A model generated the notes under the pieces. The model saw nothing but the letters and a program-made list of their open reading frames with translations, was not told the DNA's origin and searched no databases. Source: a virus. Taken from it: a stretch of DNA of 46,834 nt. The number at the start of each line of letters is the position of its first letter. The stretch's first letter is position 1. Where the stretch lies: the IMG/VR virus record IMGVR_UViG_3300031576_000087, positions 1-46,834 of that record. The stretch is one strand, 5' to 3'. The position numbers and the translations under genes were made by a program. Below are positions 33,421 to 41,900 of the stretch, piece after piece.

Positions 33421-34889
33421 TTTTAATTCTTGAAAATCCTACAAAACTTAGGGTCCAGTTTGAATCAGAGGAAGAGCTTACTAAGGCTAAGAAAGATTTA
33501 ACATACATGGACACTAGCGTTGCCTATCAAATCAAGATGACTAAAGATTCGGCATATAAGTACGGCGAAGCTTGGGCTGCAAATAGAGTATTCGAATTAG
33601 AATCCGATTTGAAGCCTTGCCTTCTTTTTAGTGACGGTGATGGATATTTTACAAGGCCTGGTGTAATTAAATATCTTCAAAATCGCTTTGACTGTAAGTT
33701 CACCAATCAAGTAAATTACCCTGAATTTCATGAGTTACCGTGGGAGAAAGATCCCAAGATAGTTTTTAATGATCCTAATTTTGAAGCACATAGGGCTCAG
33801 AAGGAGGCCTTGGAAAGAATGCTAGTAAATCCACACTCGCATGTTGAGCACGCAACCGGAACCGGAAAGTCATACTTAATCGAACTTCTTATAAAAAATA
33901 CAGGGCTCCCGACAATCGTCTCCACGCCCTCAAGGGGCATCGCTAGGGCAATGTACAACGAATGTATCGCCTTATTCGGCAAGCGCCGTGTTGGGCTGTT
34001 TGGAGACGGTAAACGCGAAATTGGCAAGCACATCCTGATATGTGTTGGGAAAAGTCTATCTCTTGTGAAAGATACAGAAGAATTAGAACAATTTAAAAAA
34101 TATCAAGTATTCATTTCTGATGAATCACACACCCTGCCTGCCGATCAGTTCGAATATTTTTGTCACAATATTCTTGGGCATTGCCCCTACCGCTGGTTTG
34201 TTTCTGGTAGTCAAGAGAGAACGGACGGCTCAGATTTAAAATTATTATCGATTATTGGACCCCAGATCCACTATTATTCAATTGAACAGGCAATTGAAGA
34301 CCGTGTTCTTGCAAAACTTTCATTTTTAATTTTCAATCTGAATTCATCTGTGTACTTTGACAGTTCGAATGCTGTTCGTATGAATCAAGAGCATTTGTAT
34401 AAAAATGAACGCATTGCATCGATTATTTCCGATGTGGCTTATGAAGCTGTCACAAATAATATGCCAGTTCTTATTCTCATTGACGAACATGTTCAAGAGA
34501 AAATTTTACAAGCTTATATGAAAGTTGAATTCACTTATGCTAGTGGTAAGTCAGAGGTTGAAAAAATTTGTAAGGATTTCAATGCAGGCAAGATCATGTG
34601 CGTGGTTGGTAATTCTGCCGCTTCAACCGGTACAAATTTTAAGCCTAATCGATTTACGATAAACTGGCGAGCCGGAAAATCTATTGTGAAAACCAAACAG
34701 GGTCCGATAGGAAGAAGTACCAGAATTGATAAAAGAACTGGCAAAACAGAATGTAAGGTGCTAGACTTCCGAATTAACAATGTTAGAAAACTTCGCAATC
34801 ATGCCAATAAACGCATTGAGTGCTATAAACAAGTTGGAAAGGTAGAATACGTAGACCTTGACGTACCTGCGCAAGATCGGACCTCGTAA
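33417..34889 (+). CDS. Superfamily 2 helicase, UvsW-like
   Basis: 490 aa. The N-terminal 130 residues resemble the UvsW-type lead domain. Motor motifs: Walker A ATGTGKS (about 143-149), DESH (motif II, about 237-240), SGSQERTD (motif III-like), SAASTGTNF (motif V) and GPIGRSTR (motif VI). UvsW-type enzymes reverse forks and branch-migrate recombination intermediates. Fits the recombination genes across the divide. Translation is coupled to the gene upstream. Confidence 0.8.
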   Translation: MILILENPTKLRVQFESEEELTKAKKDLTYMDTSVAYQIKMTKDSAYKYGEAWAANRVFELESDLKPCLLFSDGDGYFTRPGVIKYLQNRFDCKFTNQVNYPEFHELPWEKDPKIVFNDPNFEAHRAQKEALERMLVNPHSHVEHATGTGKSYLIELLIKNTGLPTIVSTPSRGIARAMYNECIALFGKRRVGLFGDGKREIGKHILICVGKSLSLVKDTEELEQFKKYQVFISDESHTLPADQFEYFCHNILGHCPYRWFVSGSQERTDGSDLKLLSIIGPQIHYYSIEQAIEDRVLAKLSFLIFNLNSSVYFDSSNAVRMNQEHLYKNERIASIISDVAYEAVTNNMPVLILIDEHVQEKILQAYMKVEFTYASGKSEVEKICKDFNAGKIMCVVGNSAASTGTNFKPNRFTINWRAGKSIVKTKQGPIGRSTRIDKRTGKTECKVLDFRINNVRKLRNHANKRIECYKQVGKVEYVDLDVPAQDRTS

Positions 34890-34894
34890 CTTAC

Positions 34895-35890
34895 ATGGAA
34901 TACAACCTTATACAGTCCTACATCAAAGAACTCAATGAGGCCCTGAAAGAAGCCTCAGCCTCGATAGAAACCCTTGCTGAGTTACAAAAATTAACCGACC
35001 TTGAATTGCGTTTTACTAAACGGTTGCGCACGGTTGCTGGTGGGAAAAAAGTATACAAGGACTTCATAACCTATATTGTAGAGGAGCGCGGCCTTAGAGA
35101 GGCTCGGCCTTATTTTAGAGAACGAGAAAATATGTACAAGGGCACTATAAACCCTGCTATTGAAAATCGAAAACCCCAGGTGCTTCATAAAATGCGAATG
35201 AATTTTCTTTTTTGTTCATTTGCCATGAAGCAAATGGAAGGTGCCGATGAAGCACTTGATAAGATTTTTTTGGAATTGAAACAAGTCCGTGAGTCATTAG
35301 TACACAAACATTTACATTATGCTCTAAATAGAGCCAAAGCCTTTAATAAGGGAATTGGTCGCGTAGTCGAATTTAGTGATTTAATTCAAATAGCAAACGA
35401 GGCCCTAATTATTTCTGTGGATAAATATGTCATAGATGAAAACGCATCTCCATTCCACAACATGACAGTGGGTAGAATGATTGCAAGTTTGATAGTTAGT
35501 GGCGATCAGGCACTGTCAGTGGCCATTGGCCAACAAGCTTCAAGAAAGCTTTATAAAATCAGGAAGTTGCTTGAGAAAACTCCTGGACTAAATACTAAAG
35601 AGCTATCTGTAATAATGGAGATAGCCGAAGAAGAAATTTCTTTACTTATTAATGCGGCATCGGTAAAAAGTTTAGATGAAGGTCTCAATTCAGAAGAAGG
35701 CGACAGTGATACACCATCAATTACCTTGATGGATTTTTTGCCAGCCATTGCTGATGAATATAACGATCCATATCTTTACATAGAGAAGAAGGACCTGTTG
35801 GAAACTGCTGCCGAGATTTTCCAAACACTGACACTGTTAGAACAAAAGGCCCTACGATTGAAGGGGGTTAATTTTAAGGATTATTTATAG
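34895..35890 (+). CDS. Sigma-70-family factor lacking region 4.2
   Basis: 331 aa. Region 2 spans about 133-205 (ESLVHKHLHYALNRAKAF, then EFSDLIQIANEALIISVDKY), matching the -10 recognition and core-binding helices (consensus DLIQEGNIGL...). A region 3-like stretch spans about 210-262. Region 4.1 begins at about 300 with TAAEIFQTLTLLEQKALRLKG, but the gene stops 8 residues later, so the helix-turn-helix that reads -35 is missing. The first 130 residues are unlike housekeeping sigma factors. It has no good Shine-Dalgarno site. Placed before packaging genes, it probably controls late transcription. Confidence 0.75.
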   Translation: MEYNLIQSYIKELNEALKEASASIETLAELQKLTDLELRFTKRLRTVAGGKKVYKDFITYIVEERGLREARPYFRERENMYKGTINPAIENRKPQVLHKMRMNFLFCSFAMKQMEGADEALDKIFLELKQVRESLVHKHLHYALNRAKAFNKGIGRVVEFSDLIQIANEALIISVDKYVIDENASPFHNMTVGRMIASLIVSGDQALSVAIGQQASRKLYKIRKLLEKTPGLNTKELSVIMEIAEEEISLLINAASVKSLDEGLNSEEGDSDTPSITLMDFLPAIADEYNDPYLYIEKKDLLETAAEIFQTLTLLEQKALRLKGVNFKDYL

Positions 35891-35898
35891 GAGTACAT

Positions 35899-36207
35899 AT
35901 GATTAAAATTTTAAATGACCATGTCGCTGTCAAGCCACTTGTACTTGATCACGATAAGGGTCAAGGTCAGAGAACGGTTGCTGGTTTTCAAGGTACGGAT
36001 AAGTTAGCTAAAACTCTGATTAAGTCAGAAGTTGTATTTAATTCTAAATCATTTATTGCTGGCCAAACAATTTATATGCGTGCAGACGTTTATAATGTTC
36101 CACAGGCCAAGAATGTAATGAAGATTAATGAGCGTGAATTTATTTTGATTCCAGAGGCGATGGTCGTTGCGGTAGACAAAAACGTAACCTTGGATGAGTA
36201 TGATTAA
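35899..36207 (+). CDS. groES: GroES-like co-chaperonin
   Basis: 102 aa. Starts with MIKILNDHVAVKPL, like the RPLHDRVVVK start of GroES. A middle loop (KGQGQRTVAGFQGTD) could be the mobile loop, and the barrel ends EFILIPEAMVVAVDKN like the EYLILREEDILAVV of GroES. Similarity is by pattern and not close. It pairs logically with the phage GroEL. AGGAG precedes the ATG. T4 gp31 is a similar distant member. Confidence 0.65.
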   Translation: MIKILNDHVAVKPLVLDHDKGQGQRTVAGFQGTDKLAKTLIKSEVVFNSKSFIAGQTIYMRADVYNVPQAKNVMKINEREFILIPEAMVVAVDKNVTLDEYD

Positions 36208-37249
36208 AGATTTGTATGTTGGGGATCTGCATATACAGGTAAATAATCTTGCCGATACAGAACGGCTTCTAGCATTTATCCGACAGTCGTTTATTGAAGG
36301 CGGCTGTCGCAATCTAGTGTTGCTTGGCGACATATTCCACACTCATTCTGTAATTAGGCAAGAGGTTGCCTACCTAATATTGTCTTTTTTGAAAGATTTT
36401 TATTTTAATGTGGTGGAGGCTAATCGAAATCGAATCATCATTTTGGTTGGTAATCATGATGGCATATCTCCAACGATAACCGATAAGAATGCCGTTGACT
36501 TGATCCTTGGTGAATTTGCGACCATTGTAAGCGGCGACAAATTTTTTGTTGGAGATGGTGGGTTCGTATTTATGCCGTTCGTATACGACAATAATAAATT
36601 TTTAGAAACTGCTAAATTAGCCCACCAAGCCGCGATGTTACGTGGCCATCGCGATCCAGTTCTAGCCTGTCATCAAACATTTGATGGCGCAGCATACGAA
36701 AGTGGTATGCCATGTCCTAATGGAGTGAAATCAGAATTGCTTCCATATTCGGTAATTATTTCTGGTCATATTCATAAACGTCAAGTAGTTAATGACAAGG
36801 TATTATATTTGGGTACGCCCAGACCTGTTACTGCTGGAGAAGTGAATGATCAAAAGTTTATATTTACAGTAGGGCGTAATGAAATTGGTTCTGTAGTAAT
36901 TGGATCGATTCCGACCGCATCAATTGTGAAACACTACTACATGACAGAATTGATTGAAAATTCTGTAACGGATCTAAATCTATCCGAATACGATTTAAGC
37001 AAGGACGATGTTAGGGTTCGCGTCACAGGCAGTCAATCATTTTATGAAGCTATTAAAGTTCGTTACGCAGACCTAAAAGGAAGAGTGAAATTTATTCCCA
37101 ACATCAAGAAAGACTTGTCGAAAAAGATTAACCTTGAAGCTTCTAACATTAGCATAGAGATGGCCCTGGAAAAATACGTCAAAGAGATCGTTGATATTAA
37201 ATCAGACCTTAAAGAGGAAGTATGGCAGACAATAAGCAAAATGCTATAA
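36194..37249 (+). CDS. SbcD/Mre11-like nuclease subunit (gp47-like)
   Basis: 351 aa calcineurin-fold enzyme. Motifs: VGDLHI, LLGDIFHT, LVGNHDG, ACHQT and SGHIHKR, the full order of metal ligands of SbcD/Mre11. Start is the ATG at 36194 or the in-frame ATG at 36200; both overlap the GroES-like gene by a few codons. With the SbcC-like ATPase it should make an end-processing nuclease. Confidence 0.87.
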   Translation: MSMIKDLYVGDLHIQVNNLADTERLLAFIRQSFIEGGCRNLVLLGDIFHTHSVIRQEVAYLILSFLKDFYFNVVEANRNRIIILVGNHDGISPTITDKNAVDLILGEFATIVSGDKFFVGDGGFVFMPFVYDNNKFLETAKLAHQAAMLRGHRDPVLACHQTFDGAAYESGMPCPNGVKSELLPYSVIISGHIHKRQVVNDKVLYLGTPRPVTAGEVNDQKFIFTVGRNEIGSVVIGSIPTASIVKHYYMTELIENSVTDLNLSEYDLSKDDVRVRVTGSQSFYEAIKVRYADLKGRVKFIPNIKKDLSKKINLEASNISIEMALEKYVKEIVDIKSDLKEEVWQTISKML

Positions 37250-37602
37250 GTCCATCAGAGCAGATTAAATTGGCTAAGGTGTTATTATACCATTATGACA
37301 CCTGGCACACGGTGTTCGATGAACAAATGAAGCACTATACAATAGCCTGTTGTAATATCGCCCTTCCAGGAATAGTCAAGGTGGATCATTTATCTAAGAC
37401 GGTGATCTATGAAATTAAAACAGAAAAGAAATATAAGTTTGCGGATGGCAAAACTATACCCACAAAGATATCCAAAATTACCCAGAAAAAATATGATGAG
37501 GAAAAAAAGATAATCAAAATGAATCTGGAAGATTGGACTAAGAAATTGCTGTGGGGTGACATTACAACTATAAGGGTGTATATAGATGGAACAGAAGCCT
37601 GA
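37222..37602 (+). CDS. Hypothetical protein, 126 aa
   Basis: Overlaps the SbcD-like gene by 28 bp and the next gene by 17 bp. Mixed alpha/beta; contains a KTVIYEIKTEKKYKF stretch and a basic helix (KKYDEEKKIIKMNLEDWTKKLL). The EIKTEKK could be a degenerate PD-(D/E)XK core (E-x-K), but no upstream Asp is clear. I do not assign a function. Confidence 0.6.
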   Translation: MADNKQNAISPSEQIKLAKVLLYHYDTWHTVFDEQMKHYTIACCNIALPGIVKVDHLSKTVIYEIKTEKKYKFADGKTIPTKISKITQKKYDEEKKIIKMNLEDWTKKLLWGDITTIRVYIDGTEA

Positions 37603-38248
37603 AGATAAAAAAAATGAGCCTGCGACCAGTACAGAATTAACAGTTCCGTCCGGATGGTCTAAACGTGAAGTGGAAGTTTTAGGTGTTACGACCAGTAATG
37701 GCATTAAGCCTATATCGCCGACCATTTCTTCTCAAATGTACAATTTATTCTTGGAGGGTTACACTTGTGCCATTATTGCTAAATTAAATAAAGGCTTTAG
37801 TGAGGGGGATGTTTTATATTGTAGACAAAAATTCAAATGGGACGATCAACGAGATGAATATGCATTACAACTTACGAATCAAGTACAGCAAAAGGTTATC
37901 AAACAAAAACTTGAATCTATCGAGTACCTTACCAATATATTGTCTGTAATTCATAAGGCTGAAAGGGACACTACATTAAAATTTTTACAAACTGGTAACA
38001 CAGACGATCTTCCAAATATTGGTTCGCTGAAAACATACAAAGACGTTATTGAGACTTTGGCTAAGATTACGGGTGAAAGTAACACAAAAAAGCTTAAATT
38101 AGAGGGAATGATTCAACAAGAAACTACTATTAAAAATGAATCGGGCTCCGGCATTCAAATCACGCCAGAGCTACATACCAAATTATTGGAAATTTTAGCA
38201 AGAGATTCTGAGCTTGTTGGGGTAAAAGGTAAAAAATCCAGTGAATGA
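37586..38248 (+). CDS. Probable terminase small subunit
   Basis: 220 aa directly before the large terminase gene, overlapping it by 8 bp. Residues about 45-85 (SSQMYNLFLEGYTCAIIAKLNKGF, then CRQKFKWDDQRDEYA) look like the DNA-binding helix-turn-helix and following helix of small terminases. The middle is a long helical region for ring formation, and the end is low-complexity. The small subunit recognises the packaging site. Identification depends mostly on position. Confidence 0.6.
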   Translation: MEQKPEDKKNEPATSTELTVPSGWSKREVEVLGVTTSNGIKPISPTISSQMYNLFLEGYTCAIIAKLNKGFSEGDVLYCRQKFKWDDQRDEYALQLTNQVQQKVIKQKLESIEYLTNILSVIHKAERDTTLKFLQTGNTDDLPNIGSLKTYKDVIETLAKITGESNTKKLKLEGMIQQETTIKNESGSGIQITPELHTKLLEILARDSELVGVKGKKSSE

Positions 38249-40100
38249 CCATAAGGATTTAGAAAATTTGTCTGATGCCGAAAAAGAGGCAATTGCAAAG
38301 ATATTACTCTTCCAAAGGCTGCAAAACAAAGAGCAGCTTCGTCTTTGGCTGATTAAATACCTTGGCGTAGATCTTGCCGACCAGACCGTTTCACGCTTCG
38401 CTACATCCAACCCTTTGGATATGGTTTGGGATATCTATCAGTTTTGTGCAGACGAAATCAACGAAGACCCCTGTGATTGTCGATACATAGCTGGCCGTGC
38501 ATCTCAGAAAACTCTTTCTCTTGCTGCCCTTAAGGTTTTACTGCCACTACACTTTAAGCGATCTGTGGTTCATCTTGGAGGAACAAAGGCTCAAGCAAAA
38601 CGCGCCTACTCTTATTTTAAGAAGTTTGTTAATAGGCCATTTATTAAGCCACTACTGAAGTCTGAACCGATTCAGGAAAAAACCGTTTTCATTGTTGATG
38701 GAGAAGAACTTGAAATTGAAATTCTACCGATCAGTCCGATGTCTGTCCAGGGGCCGCACGCACCAGTAGTATCATTAGACGAATTAGCTTCGCTGGCTCC
38801 CGATAAGGTAAAAGCATACGAAGACGTGTCTGGTATTCCCGTATACACCACTGACGGTAAGCCGTGGATTAAATTTGGTATTTCATCTAGGAAGGGTGCA
38901 TATACAGTTATCGAACGCGAATACGAAGAGCGCGATCAAACTGGAACTAAATTCAAATTTTGGACGGTATTGGAAAATACTCAAAAGTGTCCAGATTCTA
39001 TTTCTGGAACTGAAAAATTTTCCTATTACGTCAACGCTCTGGAGAATAAGGCCGTTACTCAAGAAGAGCTAAATACTTATTCAGAATTGGAAAAGACTAA
39101 GTTTGAATTGGTCCACGCTAGAAGAGGATGCTTCACCTGCCCCCTAAAGGCGATTTGCGCCGGGGATCTCAAGAATCAAAAATCTTCATGTAGAACGCTA
39201 CGTCCAACCAGATCTGTGATTCAGGAATTTAAAGGTGCGGAATTGCAGTGGTTTCTATCGCAAAAAATGTCCATGACTCCTTCTTTGGAAGGGCTGGTAT
39301 TCCCCAAGTTTAAAAGGGGTGCTTTTGAGAAAACCCCCACTCAGTTGTATGAAATTTTTACAGGAGAAAAAGCTTCTAGAGAATTCTCAGAAGAAGAATT
39401 AATTTCCCTTATGTTATCCAAGGGCTGTAAGGCCTATGCCGGACTAGATCACGGCTATTCTCCAGACCCTATGGTGTTGGTAGTAATATACGAAGATGCT
39501 GTTGGAAAAATTTACATAATGAATGTATATGCTCAGACTAATCTGGACCCAGAACAACTCTGTGCTAAGATTTTTGAGTTTCAGGATAAATACAAGTTCA
39601 CCCATTTATATCCAGACCCTGCCGGTCCTGCAGAAAATGCCTTGATTAAAAAAGCTAAACGTGTTAAGGTCATCGATGATTTTGATAAAAAAGGCCAAAT
39701 AGAAATTGGCATTTCTTTAATTCGTCAAAAAATTTCACCCAACAGCGGTGAAACTAAAATCTACGGAGTTAAGGGTAATTGTGATTTTTTTGTCAAGGAA
39801 ATGGAAAAATACCACAATGAAGAGGATGCTGCAGGAAATATACTGGATAGTCCTTTTGATGAGTTTAATCACAGCATTGATGCTTTAAGGTATGCTGCTA
39901 TAAACCGTTGGGAAAAAGGCGGACGGATTATGCACTCTACTGAGCAGCCGGTCAAAACAGAGACAAAAGAACAGTATGTTGAAAAAGTGGAAAAACAAAA
40001 TGCGAATTGGCTTTTAGAAAAAATCAATGAAGCAACGTCTGATGGACAGAGCGTGAATATAAAAAAGTCCCGCAATGGCGGTTCGCGCTGGGATATATAA
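38241..40100 (+). CDS. terL: Terminase large subunit
   Basis: 619 aa from a GTG start. ATPase: a modified Walker A AGRASQKT (84-91), Walker B VVSLDE (176-181). Nuclease: RNase H-like acids D403 in GLDHGYSPDP, D459 in YPDPAG and the last ones in DEFNHSIDALRYA. Between the two domains is a cysteine cluster (C297, C300, C306, C317), an unusual addition that may bind zinc or an iron-sulphur cluster. The protein drives DNA into the prohead and cuts it. The stop overlaps the start of an HNH gene (TAATG). Confidence 0.92.
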   Translation: MNDHKDLENLSDAEKEAIAKILLFQRLQNKEQLRLWLIKYLGVDLADQTVSRFATSNPLDMVWDIYQFCADEINEDPCDCRYIAGRASQKTLSLAALKVLLPLHFKRSVVHLGGTKAQAKRAYSYFKKFVNRPFIKPLLKSEPIQEKTVFIVDGEELEIEILPISPMSVQGPHAPVVSLDELASLAPDKVKAYEDVSGIPVYTTDGKPWIKFGISSRKGAYTVIEREYEERDQTGTKFKFWTVLENTQKCPDSISGTEKFSYYVNALENKAVTQEELNTYSELEKTKFELVHARRGCFTCPLKAICAGDLKNQKSSCRTLRPTRSVIQEFKGAELQWFLSQKMSMTPSLEGLVFPKFKRGAFEKTPTQLYEIFTGEKASREFSEEELISLMLSKGCKAYAGLDHGYSPDPMVLVVIYEDAVGKIYIMNVYAQTNLDPEQLCAKIFEFQDKYKFTHLYPDPAGPAENALIKKAKRVKVIDDFDKKGQIEIGISLIRQKISPNSGETKIYGVKGNCDFFVKEMEKYHNEEDAAGNILDSPFDEFNHSIDALRYAAINRWEKGGRIMHSTEQPVKTETKEQYVEKVEKQNANWLLEKINEATSDGQSVNIKKSRNGGSRWDI

Positions 40101-40759
40101 TGACAAAACAAGAATACAAGAAGCAATACTATTTAAAAAATAAAGAAAAAATTCTTGAAAGTGGGCGTTTGAATTATATTCAAAATAGGGATAAAATTAA
40201 AAATTCGGCACGTCAATATTGGTTAAAAAATAAAGAGAAGGTGTCTGCCAATTCTAGGGCTTATTATTACCTCAATAGGGAAAAATATTTACAGGCCCGT
40301 AGAGATTATTATAGAAATAACTTACAAAAGGAAAAACAAAATCGTAAAAAATATTGGGAGTCTAATCGAGAAAAAATGACCACACGGTGTAAGCGGTATA
40401 GCCAGAATCATAGAAGTGAAATTTCTACTGGCGAATTAAGTAGATATAGAAATGATCTTGTTTTCAGGTTGAGAAAAAATCTTCGCAATAGGATTCGTCA
40501 AGCTCTAAAGAAAAATCAAAAATCTGGTTCCGCTGTTCGAGACCTCGGTTGTACTATCGACCAACTTAAACAACACCTTGAATCTCGGTTCAATCTCGGT
40601 ATGACTTGGGACAATTACGGCCAATGGCACATAGATCATATTAAGCCATTGGCCAGTTTTAATCTTACAGATCGCGAACAATTTTTACGGGCTTGCCACT
40701 ATACAAATCTTCAGCCTTTGTGGGCTAAAGATAATCGTGAGAAGTGGGATAGGGAGTAA
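40100..40759 (+). CDS. HNH homing-type endonuclease
   Basis: 219 aa. The N-terminal half is a set of Tyr/Lys/Asn-rich repeats (YYLKNKEK, YWLKNKEK, YYLNREKY, YYRNN), probably DNA-contacting helices. The C-terminal half holds GQWHIDHIKPL and YTNLQPLWAKDN, the HNH nuclease core. It sits directly behind terL with overlapping TAATG, the usual place for a free-standing homing endonuclease. It is related to the second HNH gene at 45510 in the last 85 residues. Confidence 0.85.
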   Translation: MTKQEYKKQYYLKNKEKILESGRLNYIQNRDKIKNSARQYWLKNKEKVSANSRAYYYLNREKYLQARRDYYRNNLQKEKQNRKKYWESNREKMTTRCKRYSQNHRSEISTGELSRYRNDLVFRLRKNLRNRIRQALKKNQKSGSAVRDLGCTIDQLKQHLESRFNLGMTWDNYGQWHIDHIKPLASFNLTDREQFLRACHYTNLQPLWAKDNREKWDRE

Positions 40760-40760
40760 A

Positions 40761-40931
40761 ATGAATAATATTCGAGACACCAGGAGCTTAAAAGATCGAA
40801 TGGATCGCTCTGGTTCTCTTTGTAAAATCAATAACTTATGCGGAAAACTTAATAATAAAATATTCGAGACCAATAAGCCTATTCCTGTTGAGTCTGTAAA
40901 AAATACAATTAAGGGTAATTATGGCAAATAG
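40761..40931 (+). CDS. Small hypothetical protein, 56 aa
   Basis: ATG at 40761 with AGGGAG 5 nt upstream. Basic and Asn-rich (MNNIRDTRSLKDRM...). It overlaps the next gene's start by 11 bp. Function unknown. Confidence 0.5.
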   Translation: MNNIRDTRSLKDRMDRSGSLCKINNLCGKLNNKIFETNKPIPVESVKNTIKGNYGK

Positions 40932-41898
40932 TCAACTAAACCTCCAAATCAATGCTATAGCGTTTGCAGATAATACTCCCAGTAATAACCCTATGTTGCG
41001 TCACTTTGATCTAACATACAAATTACTCGGTCTTGAGGCTAAAAATCCCGATCAAAAGCCTTACACCATTGCTCCAGGATCTTCTCAGGTTATTTATGAT
41101 GGCACTAGAACAACTTCAATCAACGGCTTAACGCAATTTGACATTACTAAGCCTTATCCAGACAAAGACACATATCGCTTTACATGGAATGGCACTGGTG
41201 CCGCTCCAGTGTTCCGTACAGATCGCGTAAGCACCATTACTACCAGCACGGCATTTACTATTACAGTGAACGGTCCTATTGCCACACTTACAAAAACCGC
41301 TGGCCCCTTTGACACTACGAATATTCAAGTTGGTGACATTTTATTGATTCAGGATGGTGCAGGTCCTTCTATAACCAACCAGGGTTCGTTTATAATTCTT
41401 GCCAAAACAGCAACCGCCATTTATGTAAAAAATCTAAATGCTGCAGGTGAATCTTTCACTATTTTAGATGCGGCTAAATTTTTAATTTTTAGCAATGGTG
41501 GAGCATCGAATCAAGCTCAAATTGGAGATGCTCTTGCAATTACAGCTGGATTTTCTTTGGCCACACAAGCTAATTATGCATTGACAGAAGTGACCTCTAC
41601 ATGGATTGAAATAGCAGTTGGATCTCCTAATGGAATTCCATTGGAGACCGGCATTGCTCCAGGCGCTGCAGGTTTCGTTATATACAAAACCGTTAAGAGA
41701 TTTGCCTTGATAGCTGCTCAGCAAAAAATTATAACGGCCTTCAACGATGACACTTCCAACACTGTTATAGTAGAGCCGATTGAAGCTGATAATCCTGAAC
41801 GCCCCGGACTTCTAATTAAAAATGGTCCATTTTATAAACTAACAATTGTGAATAACGGATTGAATCCCGCAAACGTAATTGTAGCAACCGTTGAGTAA
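40921..41898 (+). CDS. Putative virion-associated protein, 325 aa
   Basis: Rich in Thr, Ala, Asn and Ile with many beta strands; no transmembrane segment or enzyme motif. Such composition, between terminase and portal genes, is typical of structural proteins with beta-barrel domains. It might decorate the capsid or be a small fibre-like protein. I do not recognise a specific family. Confidence 0.6.
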   Translation: MANSQLNLQINAIAFADNTPSNNPMLRHFDLTYKLLGLEAKNPDQKPYTIAPGSSQVIYDGTRTTSINGLTQFDITKPYPDKDTYRFTWNGTGAAPVFRTDRVSTITTSTAFTITVNGPIATLTKTAGPFDTTNIQVGDILLIQDGAGPSITNQGSFIILAKTATAIYVKNLNAAGESFTILDAAKFLIFSNGGASNQAQIGDALAITAGFSLATQANYALTEVTSTWIEIAVGSPNGIPLETGIAPGAAGFVIYKTVKRFALIAAQQKIITAFNDDTSNTVIVEPIEADNPERPGLLIKNGPFYKLTIVNNGLNPANVIVATVE

Positions 41899-41900
41899 TC

